A DNA stretch of 64,000 bases from Bacteroidota bacterium (lineage in GTDB: Bacteria > Bacteroidota > Bacteroidia > Cytophagales > Cyclobacteriaceae): positions 124,001-188,000 of the forward strand of contig JACOSO010000023.1 of the NCBI GenBank assembly GCA_016178785.1, given 5' to 3'. The position numbers were made by a program, and so were the translations under genes. Below are positions 18,107-26,433 of the stretch, piece after piece. Below the pieces are notes generated by a model that ran no database searches, was not told the DNA's origin, and saw only the letters and a program-made list of their open reading frames with translations. The first letter of the stretch is position 1; each line of letters starts with the position of its first letter.

Positions 18107-18236
18107 TCTGTTAATTCAAGGATTAAAATTCAAGATTTAAAATTAAATGAATCTGACTTATCAATAAGTTTGTTTGAACCGTGAAATTTTTCACCACGAA
18201 CTTTGTTTATAGACTCAAACCTAACCCTTCAAATCA

Positions 18237-18878
18237 ATGAAAAAGAAAATTGGCGTTCTCGGCTCTGGCCAGGTGGCGCAAGTCCTGGCTACCGGCTTTT
18301 TAAATCTAGGACATGAAGTGACTGTTGGTACAAGCAGTGCCTCCAAACTTGCCGACTGGAAAAATAATAACCCAAAAGCAAAATTGGGGAGCTTTGAGGA
18401 AGCCGCAAAATTCGGTGAGACAATTGTACTTGCCGTGAAGGGTGTAGTCGCAGAGGCGCTTGTGAAATCGTTGGCGCATGCTCTCACTGGAAAAACAATA
18501 ATCGATACAACCAATCCCATTGCCGAAAAACCACCCATGAACGGAGTATTGCAATACTTTACTTCACTTAGTGAGTCATTAATGGAGCGACTGCAAGCCA
18601 TTACACCTCCGGCAAATTTTGTAAAAGCCTTCAACAGTGTTGGCAATAAGCTTATGGTTAACCCTTCGTTTGCTGGCGTTAAACCAACCATGTTCATTTG
18701 CGGTAACAACGATGAGGCAAGAAAGGAAGTGGCCTCGATCGTAAATGCTTTTGGGTGGGAGGTGGCCGATTTTGGCAAAGCTGAGGCTGCCCGCGCGATA
18801 GAACCTCTTTGCATGTTGTGGTGTATTCCGAGCATGATCAGCGGCCAAAGACATCACGCGTTTAAGCTATTGAAATAA
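18237..18878 (+). CDS. NAD(P)-binding F420-reductase-like oxidoreductase
   Basis: 213 residues. The N-terminal Rossmann motif GVLGSGQVAQVLATGF, followed by GHEVTVGTSS, fits the NADPH-dependent F420 reductase-like family (coenzyme F420:NADP+ oxidoreductase fold). IIDTTNPIAEKPP and KAFNSVGN are also typical. In Bacteroidota this family probably acts as a general NADP-dependent reductase and need not use F420. It stands alone, 79 bp before the sugar-isomerase-like gene. Length agrees with the family. Confidence 0.78.
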   Translation: MKKKIGVLGSGQVAQVLATGFLNLGHEVTVGTSSASKLADWKNNNPKAKLGSFEEAAKFGETIVLAVKGVVAEALVKSLAHALTGKTIIDTTNPIAEKPPMNGVLQYFTSLSESLMERLQAITPPANFVKAFNSVGNKLMVNPSFAGVKPTMFICGNNDEARKEVASIVNAFGWEVADFGKAEAARAIEPLCMLWCIPSMISGQRHHAFKLLK

Positions 18879-18957
18879 TTTATTAACAGATAGAAGAAAA
18901 AACCTTCGGAATAATCAATCATCTGGTTAGATTGTGTTTTAACCAAAGCAATATCCT

Positions 18958-19797
18958 ATGAATCGGAGAGAATTTGTTCAGACTTCAGCCATGGCCGTAT
19001 CGGCCGCAGTGATCTTTCCTTCTTTTCTTACTTCCGGTAAAAAGAAGATCGGCTTGCAATTATATTCCCTCCGCGATCTGATCTTCAAGGATGTAAGCGG
19101 GGTTTTAAAACAAGTCGCTGACTTTGGCTACCAGGAATTGGAAGCCTTCAGTTACAACGAAGGAAAATTATTTGGCCTGCCCGTAAGTGACGTTGTTAAA
19201 ATGGTAAATGATTTGGGAATGAAAATGCCCAGCGGTCATTATGGAACTAATCATTTTGGTCAGTGGGAGAAAGCAGTTAATGATGCTAAAATTTTAGGCC
19301 ATGAGAATATGGTGATCGCCTATCTTCAGCAGGAGGAACGCAAAACAATAGATGATTACAAAAAGATTTGTAACCAAATAAATAAACAGGCTGAAGTTTG
19401 TAAGAAATACGGAATCCGAATAGGTTATCACAACCACGACTTTGAGTTTTCTCAGGCCGATGGCCAAATCCCTTACGAAGTGATGCTTAAAGAGCTTGAT
19501 CCAAAATTGGTAGGAATGGAAATGGATTTGTTTTGGGTAACGTATGCCAATCACGATCCATTGAAATTATTTAAAGAGCATCCGGGCAGGTTTGAGCAGT
19601 GGCATGTCAAAGACATGAGCAAGGCAGATCGCAAGCTCAATGCGGATGTAGGCACAGGCACGATCGACTTCAAAGCTATTTTTTCAAAAGCAAAAGAATC
19701 GGGCATGAAGCACTTTTATATCGAGCAAGAGACTTATCCGGTGTCATCCATTGAAAGTATAAAAGCTTGCGCTAAAAATATCCGGGCAATTCTCTGA
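18958..19797 (+). CDS. Exported TIM-barrel sugar isomerase/epimerase-like protein
   Basis: 279 residues. It starts with a Tat-like leader (MNRREFVQTSAMAVSAAVIF; two Arg before the hydrophobic stretch), so export of a folded protein is likely. The body is the xylose-isomerase-like TIM barrel (AP endonuclease family 2): GLQLYSLRD, GYQELEAF, YHNHDFEF, MEMDLFWV, EQWHVKDMS and FYIEQE supply the usual His, Asp and Glu metal ligands. Such proteins act on sugars or inositols; the exact substrate cannot be assigned. An imperfect inverted repeat follows the stop. Confidence 0.82.
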   Translation: MNRREFVQTSAMAVSAAVIFPSFLTSGKKKIGLQLYSLRDLIFKDVSGVLKQVADFGYQELEAFSYNEGKLFGLPVSDVVKMVNDLGMKMPSGHYGTNHFGQWEKAVNDAKILGHENMVIAYLQQEERKTIDDYKKICNQINKQAEVCKKYGIRIGYHNHDFEFSQADGQIPYEVMLKELDPKLVGMEMDLFWVTYANHDPLKLFKEHPGRFEQWHVKDMSKADRKLNADVGTGTIDFKAIFSKAKESGMKHFYIEQETYPVSSIESIKACAKNIRAIL

Positions 19798-19824
19798 TTT
19801 GATTACGGATTACCCATCAATGTC

Positions 19825-19920
19825 GTTTACTTAACGGATTAACACCTCAGATACTTTGCGCCTCTGCGCCTTCGCGGTTATTTTTTCACCGCGAAGCTAA
19901 GGGAAAACGCTTAAGTAAAC
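19825..19920. repeat. Nested inverted repeats downstream of isomerase-like gene
   Basis: Outer arms GTTTACTTAA (19825-19834) and TTAAGTAAAC (19911-19920) enclose inner arms CTTCGCGGT (19870-19878) and ACCGCGAAG (19888-19896). The inner loop is T-rich. Imperfect pairing extends beyond both arms. It could end transcription before pckG or be a dispersed intergenic repeat. Confidence 0.55.
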
Positions 19921-20036
19921 CGCATTGGGTTAAGCATTCCAAATAATTTCTAATTTTTGGAATTTGTTCAAATGCAACCGTTTGAACTGTATCATTTGGG
20001 GCATTTTTTTTATCTTGCGCCCCTAAACCGTTGTTT

Positions 20037-21887
20037 ATGGTAGCTATAGAGAAACATACATCCACTTACCCTGTTAATCATACCGCTTTAAAAAATTGGG
20101 TCAAACAAATTGCAGACCAGTGCAAGCCCGATCAAGTTTACTGGTGCGATGGATCGCGAGAAGAGTACGATGAAATGTGCAATGAACTTGTTGAAAAGGG
20201 CACGTTCATAAGACTTAACGAATCTAAAAGGCCAAATAGTTTTGCCTGCTTCTCTGACCCGAGCGATGTGGCTCGTGTAGAAGACCGCACCTTTATTTGT
20301 AGTCGCAAGAAAGAAGATGCGGGCCCTACCAACAATTGGGTTGATCCGCGGGAGATGAAACAAACACTGAATAAGTTGCTCGATGGCTGCATGAAGGGAA
20401 GAACGATGTATGTGATTCCATTCAGCATGGGCCCCATTGGCTCGGATATTTCACACATCGGGATTCAGATCACAGATTCGGAATATGTTGTTGCCAACAT
20501 GCACATCATGACCCGTGCAGGAACGAAAGTGATCGATGCACTGGGTTCTGGTGGAGAATTTGTAAAGGCTCTTCACACCTTAGGAGCTCCTCTATCTGCC
20601 GGTCAGGCTGATGTGAAGTGGCCGTGTAATCCCACTACAAAATATATTGTTCACTATCCTGAAGAGCGTTCAATCGTTTCTTATGGATCAGGTTATGGTG
20701 GTAACGCATTGCTGGGTAAAAAATGTTTTGCGCTTCGCATTGCTTCGACCATGGCACAGGAAGAAGATTGGTTGGCAGAACACATGCTGATCCTTGGGGT
20801 GGAAAGTCCGGATAAAGAAAAAACGTATGTGGCCGCGGCTTTCCCAAGTGCGTGCGGAAAAACAAATTTCGCCATGCTTATTCCGCCTAAAGAAATTGGC
20901 GGTTGGAAAGTAACAACAGTAGGTGATGATATTGCATGGATCAAACCGGGCAAGGATGGAAAACTCTATGCGATCAATCCCGAAGCAGGATATTTTGGTG
21001 TTGCACCTGGCACGAATGTCAAGAGCAACCCAAATGCAATGAAGACCATCGAAAAAAACACCATTTTCACGAATGTAGCTGTAACTGACGATGGCGATAT
21101 ATGGTGGGAAGGAATGACGAAAGAACCACCAAAGAATTTAATTGGATGGACAGGGCAGAAGTGGGATCCCACATCGGGCAAACCCGCGGCTCACCCCAAT
21201 GCTCGATTCACTGCTCCCGCTTCACAATGCCCGAGCATTGACAGTGATTGGGAAAACCCGAATGGGGTGCCGATCAGTGCATTCATTTTCGGAGGAAGAC
21301 GCAGCAATACCATTCCATTAATTTATCAGGCGCACAACTGGAACTACGGAGTGTACCTGGCTGCAACGATGGGCTCTGAAATGACAGCCGCTGCATTTGG
21401 CGAGATCGGCAAAGTGAGACGCGATCCGTTTGCCATGTTGCCTTTCTGCGGGTATCATATGGGCGAATATTTCAACCACTGGTTGCAGTTCGGGCGCGAC
21501 ATTCAAAATCCGCCACGCATCTTTGGCGTGAACTGGTTTCGTAAAGATGAAAAAGGAAACTTCCTGTGGCCAGGTTTTGGCGACAACATGCGCGTATTGA
21601 AATGGATCGTTGAAAAAGTACGCGGGAAATCAAACGCTGTGGAAAGCCCGATCGGTTGGATGCCGCATTATGAAGATATCGATTGGACCGGCCTTGATTT
21701 CACGAAGCAGCAATTCGATCAGATCATGCAAATCGACCGTGAGCAATGGAAAACAGAACTTCATTCTCACGCAGAACTATTCGAGCGCATGTATGACCGA
21801 TTGCCAAAAGAATTTATTTTCATGCGTGAATTGTTACTCTCCAGCTTGTGGCGCTCACCTGAGAAGTGGAGTGTTGAAGGGGATTAA
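20037..21887 (+). CDS. pckG: Phosphoenolpyruvate carboxykinase (GTP)
   Basis: 616 residues from the ATG at 20037 (a TTG two codons upstream is less likely). The enzyme converts oxaloacetate and GTP to phosphoenolpyruvate, CO2 and GDP, the entry step of gluconeogenesis. Diagnostic motifs are the GTP-class P-loop FPSACGKTN (about residue 271), the preceding [19 protein letters not shown], the [11 protein letters not shown] substrate region (about 419) and the C-terminal [19 protein letters not shown]. Length is typical of GTP-dependent PEPCK rather than the shorter ATP type. It is monocistronic, with a strong hairpin directly after the stop. Confidence 0.95.
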   Translation: MVAIEKHTSTYPVNHTALKNWVKQIADQCKPDQVYWCDGSREEYDEMCNELVEKGTFIRLNESKRPNSFACFSDPSDVARVEDRTFICSRKKEDAGPTNNWVDPREMKQTLNKLLDGCMKGRTMYVIPFSMGPIGSDISHIGIQITDSEYVVANMHIMTRAGTKVIDALGSGGEFVKALHTLGAPLSAGQADVKWPCNPTTKYIVHYPEERSIVSYGSGYGGNALLGKKCFALRIASTMAQEEDWLAEHMLILGVESPDKEKTYVAAAFPSACGKTNFAMLIPPKEIGGWKVTTVGDDIAWIKPGKDGKLYAINPEAGYFGVAPGTNVKSNPNAMKTIEKNTIFTNVAVTDDGDIWWEGMTKEPPKNLIGWTGQKWDPTSGKPAAHPNARFTAPASQCPSIDSDWENPNGVPISAFIFGGRRSNTIPLIYQAHNWNYGVYLAATMGSEMTAAAFGEIGKVRRDPFAMLPFCGYHMGEYFNHWLQFGRDIQNPPRIFGVNWFRKDEKGNFLWPGFGDNMRVLKWIVEKVRGKSNAVESPIGWMPHYEDIDWTGLDFTKQQFDQIMQIDREQWKTELHSHAELFERMYDRLPKEFIFMRELLLSSLWRSPEKWSVEGD

Positions 21888-21899
21888 TCAATAGTTATG

Positions 21900-21944
21900 G
21901 TCCATAGTCGATAGTTGCTGGTGCATCAACTATCGACTATGGAC
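21900..21944. terminator. 18-bp perfect hairpin between convergent genes
   Basis: GTCCATAGTCGATAGTTG (21900-21917), a 9-nt loop, then CAACTATCGACTATGGAC (21927-21944). It sits between pckG and the convergent arginase-family gene and could stop transcription from both sides. There is no clear U-tract, so it may also be a dispersed intergenic repeat. Confidence 0.55.
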
Positions 21945-23105
21945 TTAAGTCATCTTCGCCAGCGCATTGATATAACGCTCAGGCAATTCTCCTTTCGTTG
22001 CCGTTTGATAATCTGCATAGCTGCAAGGCACGATAGAGTTGCGTGCGTATTTTGCGCCTGCACGGCTGTGGCTTACTTCCATCCACCATTTTTCGGTGAG
22101 TTTGCTTTTATAGAATGCAATAGTCTCAGGCTCAACAGGCATTGATACCACATATTTCAAAAAATCATTTGACTTGAAATTGCTTTCTTGTTTGCGATGA
22201 TAAAAGCCTTCAACAAAATACCATATCATTGTGGCCACGACTGATGCCGTTTTTTTGTGGACGTCATCATAGTTGGGATTGTATTCGTAGAAACCTGCCG
22301 AACTCAATTTTTCATTCATACCGGCATACCAGCAAATCTGACAAGCTTCTTCGCCTGTCAAGCCAAAAGGCTGAGCATTGGCATTACCCGGGGCATCCGA
22401 AGATTTGATTGCAGTAACATCAAATGAAAACATGTCGGCATAGCGAATGGCCGGCTCCATCTCAGTAAGATTGGTTCTCATTTGCCCAATGCGATGTGCT
22501 TCAAAATTTAACTTCTCCAGCACAGCTGTTGAAAACGGATCTACAAGATAGCTTTGATGGGCGAGATGGGTGTAACCGAAAAGATAATTTGGTTCATGCA
22601 AAAGCATTTTGTGAATGTGCTTTCGCGATGCGGGAGCTTGCTTGCTGTCATCCAGATCAAGGAAAGCATCTACGTTTAAAAAACTGATCAGTTTTTGCAT
22701 TTCTTCGTAGCCGCGATATTGACCATAATCGAGATCGTGCGTGCCGCCAAGTAAAATCGGCATCACATTATTTTCTAAAAGCATTCGGCAGACTTCACTT
22801 ATGCGCGTGTAAGTTTCATCAAGATCGATTCCACTATTCAGATTTCCTAAATCAACGATATTGTATTTGCCCGTTCCTTTTTTTAATCGATAAAGTTTTT
22901 TTCTGATCTCATCTGGCCCTTGAGCCGAGCCTTGATTGTCGGTGGTGCCTCGCTCCTCATTCACCCCAATCAGCGCCAGTTGTGCGCCATTATAATCTGG
23001 CATCTTTTCTGCATAGACTCTTATGTTCTTGAAAAAAGAATTGGCCGGATAGTCGGCCGAGTAAATTGATTCATCGATGGGGGAGAAGAAAATGGTTAGA
23101 TCCAT
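21945..23105 (-). CDS. Arginase/formimidoylglutamase-family protein
   Basis: 386 residues, belonging to the ureohydrolase fold (arginase, agmatinase, formimidoylglutamase). Family landmarks are GGTHDLDYGQ (residues 120-129), NVDAFLDLDD (144-153) and SFDVTAIKSSDAPG (227-240). Of the usual six manganese ligands, H123, D146, D150 and D229 are in place. The expected His of the DxHxD motif is F148, and the second Asp of the SFDxD motif is T231. Bacteroidota encode a family of such divergent proteins; whether they hydrolyse formimidoylglutamate is uncertain. No other hut genes are nearby. It is monocistronic and convergent with pckG. Confidence 0.7.
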   Translation of the reverse strand: MDLTIFFSPIDESIYSADYPANSFFKNIRVYAEKMPDYNGAQLALIGVNEERGTTDNQGSAQGPDEIRKKLYRLKKGTGKYNIVDLGNLNSGIDLDETYTRISEVCRMLLENNVMPILLGGTHDLDYGQYRGYEEMQKLISFLNVDAFLDLDDSKQAPASRKHIHKMLLHEPNYLFGYTHLAHQSYLVDPFSTAVLEKLNFEAHRIGQMRTNLTEMEPAIRYADMFSFDVTAIKSSDAPGNANAQPFGLTGEEACQICWYAGMNEKLSSAGFYEYNPNYDDVHKKTASVVATMIWYFVEGFYHRKQESNFKSNDFLKYVVSMPVEPETIAFYKSKLTEKWWMEVSHSRAGAKYARNSIVPCSYADYQTATKGELPERYINALAKMT

Positions 23106-23232
23106 GAACAGACTGTTTGAACAAAGCTATTATTCCGCAACTTCATTAGCAATTCGGTTATTCGTAATTTAGTTTAATCGTTTTGACCATAAACATTGAA
23201 CCTTGAACTTTTGAACATTGAACCTAAAAAAT

Positions 23233-23655
23233 ATGAAAACAATCCTCGCCTTTGTTCTTGCTTTAATCTCATGTACAGCCTTTTCGCAATCTATTCAAGG
23301 TACATGGCAAATGACTGACAGCAAGACCTGCTTTCAAACCAATATGCAAGAAAGTGAAACTGAAAAAGAATTGACTCCCATGATGGGTAGTAACTCAACA
23401 AGCACTGTAGCGAAGTTGATTATTTTCAAAAAAGATGGATCGGGCCAGGAGGGGATTTTTTCGGTTGGTAAAAAGAAAGGATCTGGGATGAATTCTTTCC
23501 AATACAAATTCTCCGGTCAAGAACTGAACTTCACAGATAAAAAATCTGGGATGATCACCCGCAGGTTTTTAATAGATGAATTGACAGAAACCTCCCTAAA
23601 AATTCATGATGCCGTAAAAGAGTGTGAGACTAAGGTTTTTACGAAAGTGAAGTGA
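23233..23655 (+). CDS. Small secreted protein, function unknown
   Basis: 140 residues from the ATG at 23233, chosen because it opens a signal peptide (MKTILAFVLALISCTAFS, then Q); the 23218 TTG adds nothing. The mature part begins IQGTWQMTDSKTC and looks like a lipocalin-type beta-barrel (a GTWxM start and alternating strands), with Cys residues near both ends. No enzyme motif is visible. The intergenic region before it carries TTGAAC-type direct repeats. Function is unknown. Confidence 0.65.
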   Translation: MKTILAFVLALISCTAFSQSIQGTWQMTDSKTCFQTNMQESETEKELTPMMGSNSTSTVAKLIIFKKDGSGQEGIFSVGKKKGSGMNSFQYKFSGQELNFTDKKSGMITRRFLIDELTETSLKIHDAVKECETKVFTKVK

Positions 23656-23745
23656 CCTGAATTAGATAACCCATTGGTCTGGTCTAGGCCACGATAAAAG
23701 TGCCTTAGACGGAATCGCTTCTAATGAAATTTTTTAGAATTAAAA

Positions 23746-23786
23746 ATAGACAGACTTGTCTATATCAGGAATCCTTATTAAGTTTG
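23746..23786 (+). promoter_or_regulatory. Promoter and operator of TetR gene
   Basis: Arms ATAGACA and TGTCTAT (23746-23763, 4-nt spacer) form a palindrome overlapping a -33 TTG (23756-23758). Twenty bases later comes TAAGTTTG (23779-23786), a Bacteroidota -7 box. The ATG at 23791 is only 4 nt after the box, so the mRNA must be leaderless or nearly so. A matching palindrome lies at 24382. Confidence 0.65.
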
Positions 23787-23790
23787 CAGT

Positions 23791-24366
23791 ATGAAAAATA
23801 GTTCTGCACCGAAAGACAGAATTTTAGAAACGGCATATAAGCTCTTTTATATTCAGGGATATAATGTGACCGGAATCAACCAAATTCTTGATGAATCGAA
23901 AGTTGCAAAAGCAAGCCTTTACCAACATTTTGGGTCTAAAGAAGATTTAGGAATTGAGTATATAAAGAAGGTAAGAGAGGATTGGTTTCAGTCGTTTGAG
24001 AATCATTTATCAAAAAAAGAAGACCCCAAGCAAAAAATCCTCGCTGCCTTTGACTTTTTAGAAATGAATTTGAGGCTCAATGATTATAAAGGCTGCCGCT
24101 TCTTGAATTTACTCTCTGATATCGACAACACAAGTAAAGGAATGCAACAACAGATTTTAGAACACAAGACTAAATTGAGAAAATTATTTAAAACCATGAT
24201 TAAGCTCTATACGAATGACAGAATAAAATTAGCTATACCAAATGCACATGATTCTATTTATCTGCTTTTTGAGGCGGCAATAATGGAAAGTAAAGTTTAT
24301 CGCGATGTGTGGCCAATTGTGGCTGCAAAACAAACGACTAATAATATCCTGACATTGACGACCTAA
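23791..24366 (+). CDS. TetR/AcrR-family transcriptional regulator
   Basis: 191 residues. The N-terminal TetR DNA-binding domain is clear: ILETAYKLFYIQGYNVTGINQI, then KASLYQHFGSKEDL (residues about 8-55). The C-terminal ligand-binding half is helical and matches the TetR_C_6-like type loosely. Two near-identical palindromes, one overlapping its own promoter and one between it and the next gene, suggest autoregulation and control of the downstream cluster (24447-25745). The ligand is unknown; the neighbours suggest an electrophile or oxidant. Confidence 0.85.
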   Translation: MKNSSAPKDRILETAYKLFYIQGYNVTGINQILDESKVAKASLYQHFGSKEDLGIEYIKKVREDWFQSFENHLSKKEDPKQKILAAFDFLEMNLRLNDYKGCRFLNLLSDIDNTSKGMQQQILEHKTKLRKLFKTMIKLYTNDRIKLAIPNAHDSIYLLFEAAIMESKVYRDVWPIVAAKQTTNNILTLTT

Positions 24367-24381
24367 AAAAATTTGAGCAAT

Positions 24382-24403
24382 AAATAGACAGACTGGTCTA
24401 TTT
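24382..24403. promoter_or_regulatory. Second TetR-type operator
   Basis: Arms AAATAGAC and GTCTATTT with a 6-nt spacer, 44 bp upstream of the 24447 start. The core TAGACAGACT.GTCTA is shared base for base, except one position, with the site at 23746. It is a likely binding site of the TetR protein encoded between them. Confidence 0.65.
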
Positions 24404-24446
24404 AAGTTTAAAAAATTCAACTATTAAACCTTTAAATAAAATAAAA

Positions 24447-25001
24447 ATGGAAATGATCAAACCAATCTCACCGGAAGCAACTTCCGAAGCAGCAAAAACT
24501 ACAATGGAAATGGTAAAGAAAAAATTAGGTCGAGTGCCTAACATGTATCAAGTGATGGCAAATTCTCCAGCCGTCTTAGAAGCCTATGTAAAGTTCAACG
24601 GAGCATTAAGTGGCGGAACATTAGGCAACAGAATGGCAGAGTTAATTGCTCTTGCAACAGCCGAGGCCAATGCTTGCTCTTACTGTCTTTCAGCTCACAG
24701 TTTTTTTGGAGCAAGAATTGGACTATCGGAGGAGCAAATGTTAGAAGGACGATCATTTTATTCACCTGACGAAAAAATGAATGCAGGGTTGTTGTTTGTG
24801 AAAAAAATGCTCGAGACACCAAAAGAAATTTCTAGCGCTGATATTGAACCCTTAAGAGCGGTTGGCTATTCCGATGGAGATATATTGGAAATCGTTGCCA
24901 ATGTGATTAGGAATATTTTCACCAACTACATCAACATTATTTCGGAAACGGAGGTTGACTGGCCAGCAATTGTAAAATCATTAAATGTAGAAGCAAAATG
25001 A
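24447..25001 (+). CDS. Carboxymuconolactone decarboxylase/AhpD-like protein
   Basis: 184 residues. The AhpD-like redox motif is present: [16 protein letters not shown] (about residues 71-86), a CxxC followed by His three residues later, in an all-helical fold with the conserved [13 protein letters not shown] context. Many such proteins are thiol peroxidases or peroxidase-related; muconolactone decarboxylation itself is unlikely. It is the first gene of a TetR-controlled unit and overlaps the next gene by 4 bp. The start ATG follows an AT-rich leader. Confidence 0.82.
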   Translation: MEMIKPISPEATSEAAKTTMEMVKKKLGRVPNMYQVMANSPAVLEAYVKFNGALSGGTLGNRMAELIALATAEANACSYCLSAHSFFGARIGLSEEQMLEGRSFYSPDEKMNAGLLFVKKMLETPKEISSADIEPLRAVGYSDGDILEIVANVIRNIFTNYINIISETEVDWPAIVKSLNVEAK

Positions 25002-25420
25002 AAATGGAAGAGATAAAAATGCCTGTACCTCCATTTACGATGGAAACCGCTTTAGAGAAAGTCCAGATGGCGGAAGACGCATGGAATACAAAAGACCCTG
25101 AAAAAGTCTGCTTGGCTTATACCCTTGATACTGAATGGAGAAACAGAACTGAATTTATAAACGGCAGGGAAGAAGTAAAACAGTTTCTTAAACACAAATG
25201 GGAAAAAGAATTGGATTACAAACTCAAAAAAGAACTGTGGGGTTTTCGCAATAATCGAATGGCAGTACGCTTTGAGTATGAGTGGCATAACGAAGGTGGC
25301 CAGTGGTTTCGTAGTTATGGGAATGAATTATGGGAATTTGCAGACAATGGACAAATGCAAAAACGCTTTGCGAGTATTAACGATTTGCCAATTATCGAAG
25401 CTGACAGAAAGTTAAGATAA
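24998..25420 (+). CDS. DUF1348 NTF2-like protein
   Basis: 140 residues, matching the DUF1348 group of SnoaL/NTF2-like proteins: [28 protein letters not shown] and [22 protein letters not shown]. The fold is a cone-shaped alpha+beta barrel with a small-molecule pocket; the biochemical role is unknown. It overlaps the AhpD-like gene by 4 bp (ATGA), so the two are translationally coupled. The last codons ([12 protein letters not shown]) are typical of the family. Confidence 0.8.
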   Translation: MKMEEIKMPVPPFTMETALEKVQMAEDAWNTKDPEKVCLAYTLDTEWRNRTEFINGREEVKQFLKHKWEKELDYKLKKELWGFRNNRMAVRFEYEWHNEGGQWFRSYGNELWEFADNGQMQKRFASINDLPIIEADRKLR

Positions 25421-25451
25421 CAATGCAATTAATTTCCTTAATCATTCCAGT

Positions 25452-25745
25452 ATGTTAGAAAGTAAACAGCCTGTCGGTGCATCCAACCACCCTGTAGAAA
25501 TCGAATTGACTCCCGGAAAGACTTATTCCTGGTGTCAATGCGGAAAATCAAAGAGCCAACCATTTTGTGATAGTAAATCGCACTACGGAACAGGGTCTAA
25601 TCCAAAAGAATTTACGGTGTCCATTCGCAGGAAAGTTTGGCTTTGTATGTGTAAGCAAACTATGATTCCACCGTATTGCGATGGTTCGCATAATAAATTG
25701 CTTAAAAGCACTAGGTTGGATCTCGGGTTGGAGATAAGTCGATAA
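25452..25745 (+). CDS. CDGSH-type iron-sulfur protein
   Basis: 97 residues with two CDGSH-like iron-sulfur motifs: CQCGKSKSQPFCDSKSH (about residues 34-50) and CMCKQTMIPPYCDGSH (about 65-80), each with the 3 Cys + 1 His pattern that binds a [2Fe-2S] cluster. The dual arrangement is that of small bacterial MitoNEET-like proteins, which are thought to transfer electrons or clusters. It lies 31 bp after the DUF1348 gene and is probably in the same transcript. It is convergent with the channel gene. Confidence 0.88.
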   Translation: MLESKQPVGASNHPVEIELTPGKTYSWCQCGKSKSQPFCDSKSHYGTGSNPKEFTVSIRRKVWLCMCKQTMIPPYCDGSHNKLLKSTRLDLGLEISR

Positions 25746-25757
25746 TAGGGGCATTGA

Positions 25758-26426
25758 TCAACTTTCATTCTTATCTCTTCTTTGATTGCCAACAAACCAG
25801 GATGTCATATAACCGGTAAACGTTCCGAAAAGCCCTACTCCTGTTACCATGAGAAATGCTGCAATTATTCTTCCTTCCGTGGTGACAGGATATTTATCTC
25901 CATAGCCAACCGTAGTGATAGTTACAAAGGCCCACCAGATTGCATCCTCTGCGGTCTTAATATTGCTATTTGGATCTTGCTCTACCTGCAAAAGGGAAAT
26001 TGAGCCGAAGATGATCATCAGCACGGCAATCAAAGACACCGAGGCAAATGTCGCCTGAGTTCGATTTTTGAAAAGGTGATTGACAATAAATTTTAATGAT
26101 CGAAAGGCCCTTAGCACTCTTAGAATTCTCAGCAGTCTTACAAATCGTCCAAATCGGAGGTAGTCAACCGTTGGGATACTGGAAATTAAATCGATCCAGC
26201 CCCATTTCAAATATTCTAATTTTGAACGAGCCGTAAAAAGCCTCTGTAAGAAATCAAAAATAAATACGAAACAGATTGCATTGTCGATTAGAGTTAAAAG
26301 CCTGGAGATCTCAGTTGGAAGAACAAAGAAGGAATCAACCAGTAAGGCAATGAGAACATAAGTCGAGAGGATGAGGACCGCAAGATCAAAGAACGACAGC
26401 TTTTTGTTTGGTTCTTGTTCTTGCAT
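25758..26426 (-). CDS. Voltage-gated-like potassium channel
   Basis: 222 residues with about six hydrophobic segments. The selectivity filter TITTVGYGDKYP is exact for potassium channels. A basic S4-like helix (RFGRFVRLLRILRVLRAFRSLK, Arg every third or fourth residue) precedes the pore. It therefore resembles a compact Kv-type (KvAP/KcsA-like) channel of the inner membrane, without a cytoplasmic RCK domain. It starts 7 bp after the Rieske gene on the same strand, so co-transcription is likely; no functional link is obvious. Confidence 0.88.
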   Translation of the reverse strand: MQEQEPNKKLSFFDLAVLILSTYVLIALLVDSFFVLPTEISRLLTLIDNAICFVFIFDFLQRLFTARSKLEYLKWGWIDLISSIPTVDYLRFGRFVRLLRILRVLRAFRSLKFIVNHLFKNRTQATFASVSLIAVLMIIFGSISLLQVEQDPNSNIKTAEDAIWWAFVTITTVGYGDKYPVTTEGRIIAAFLMVTGVGLFGTFTGYMTSWFVGNQRRDKNES

Positions 26427-26433
26427 AGCCAGA

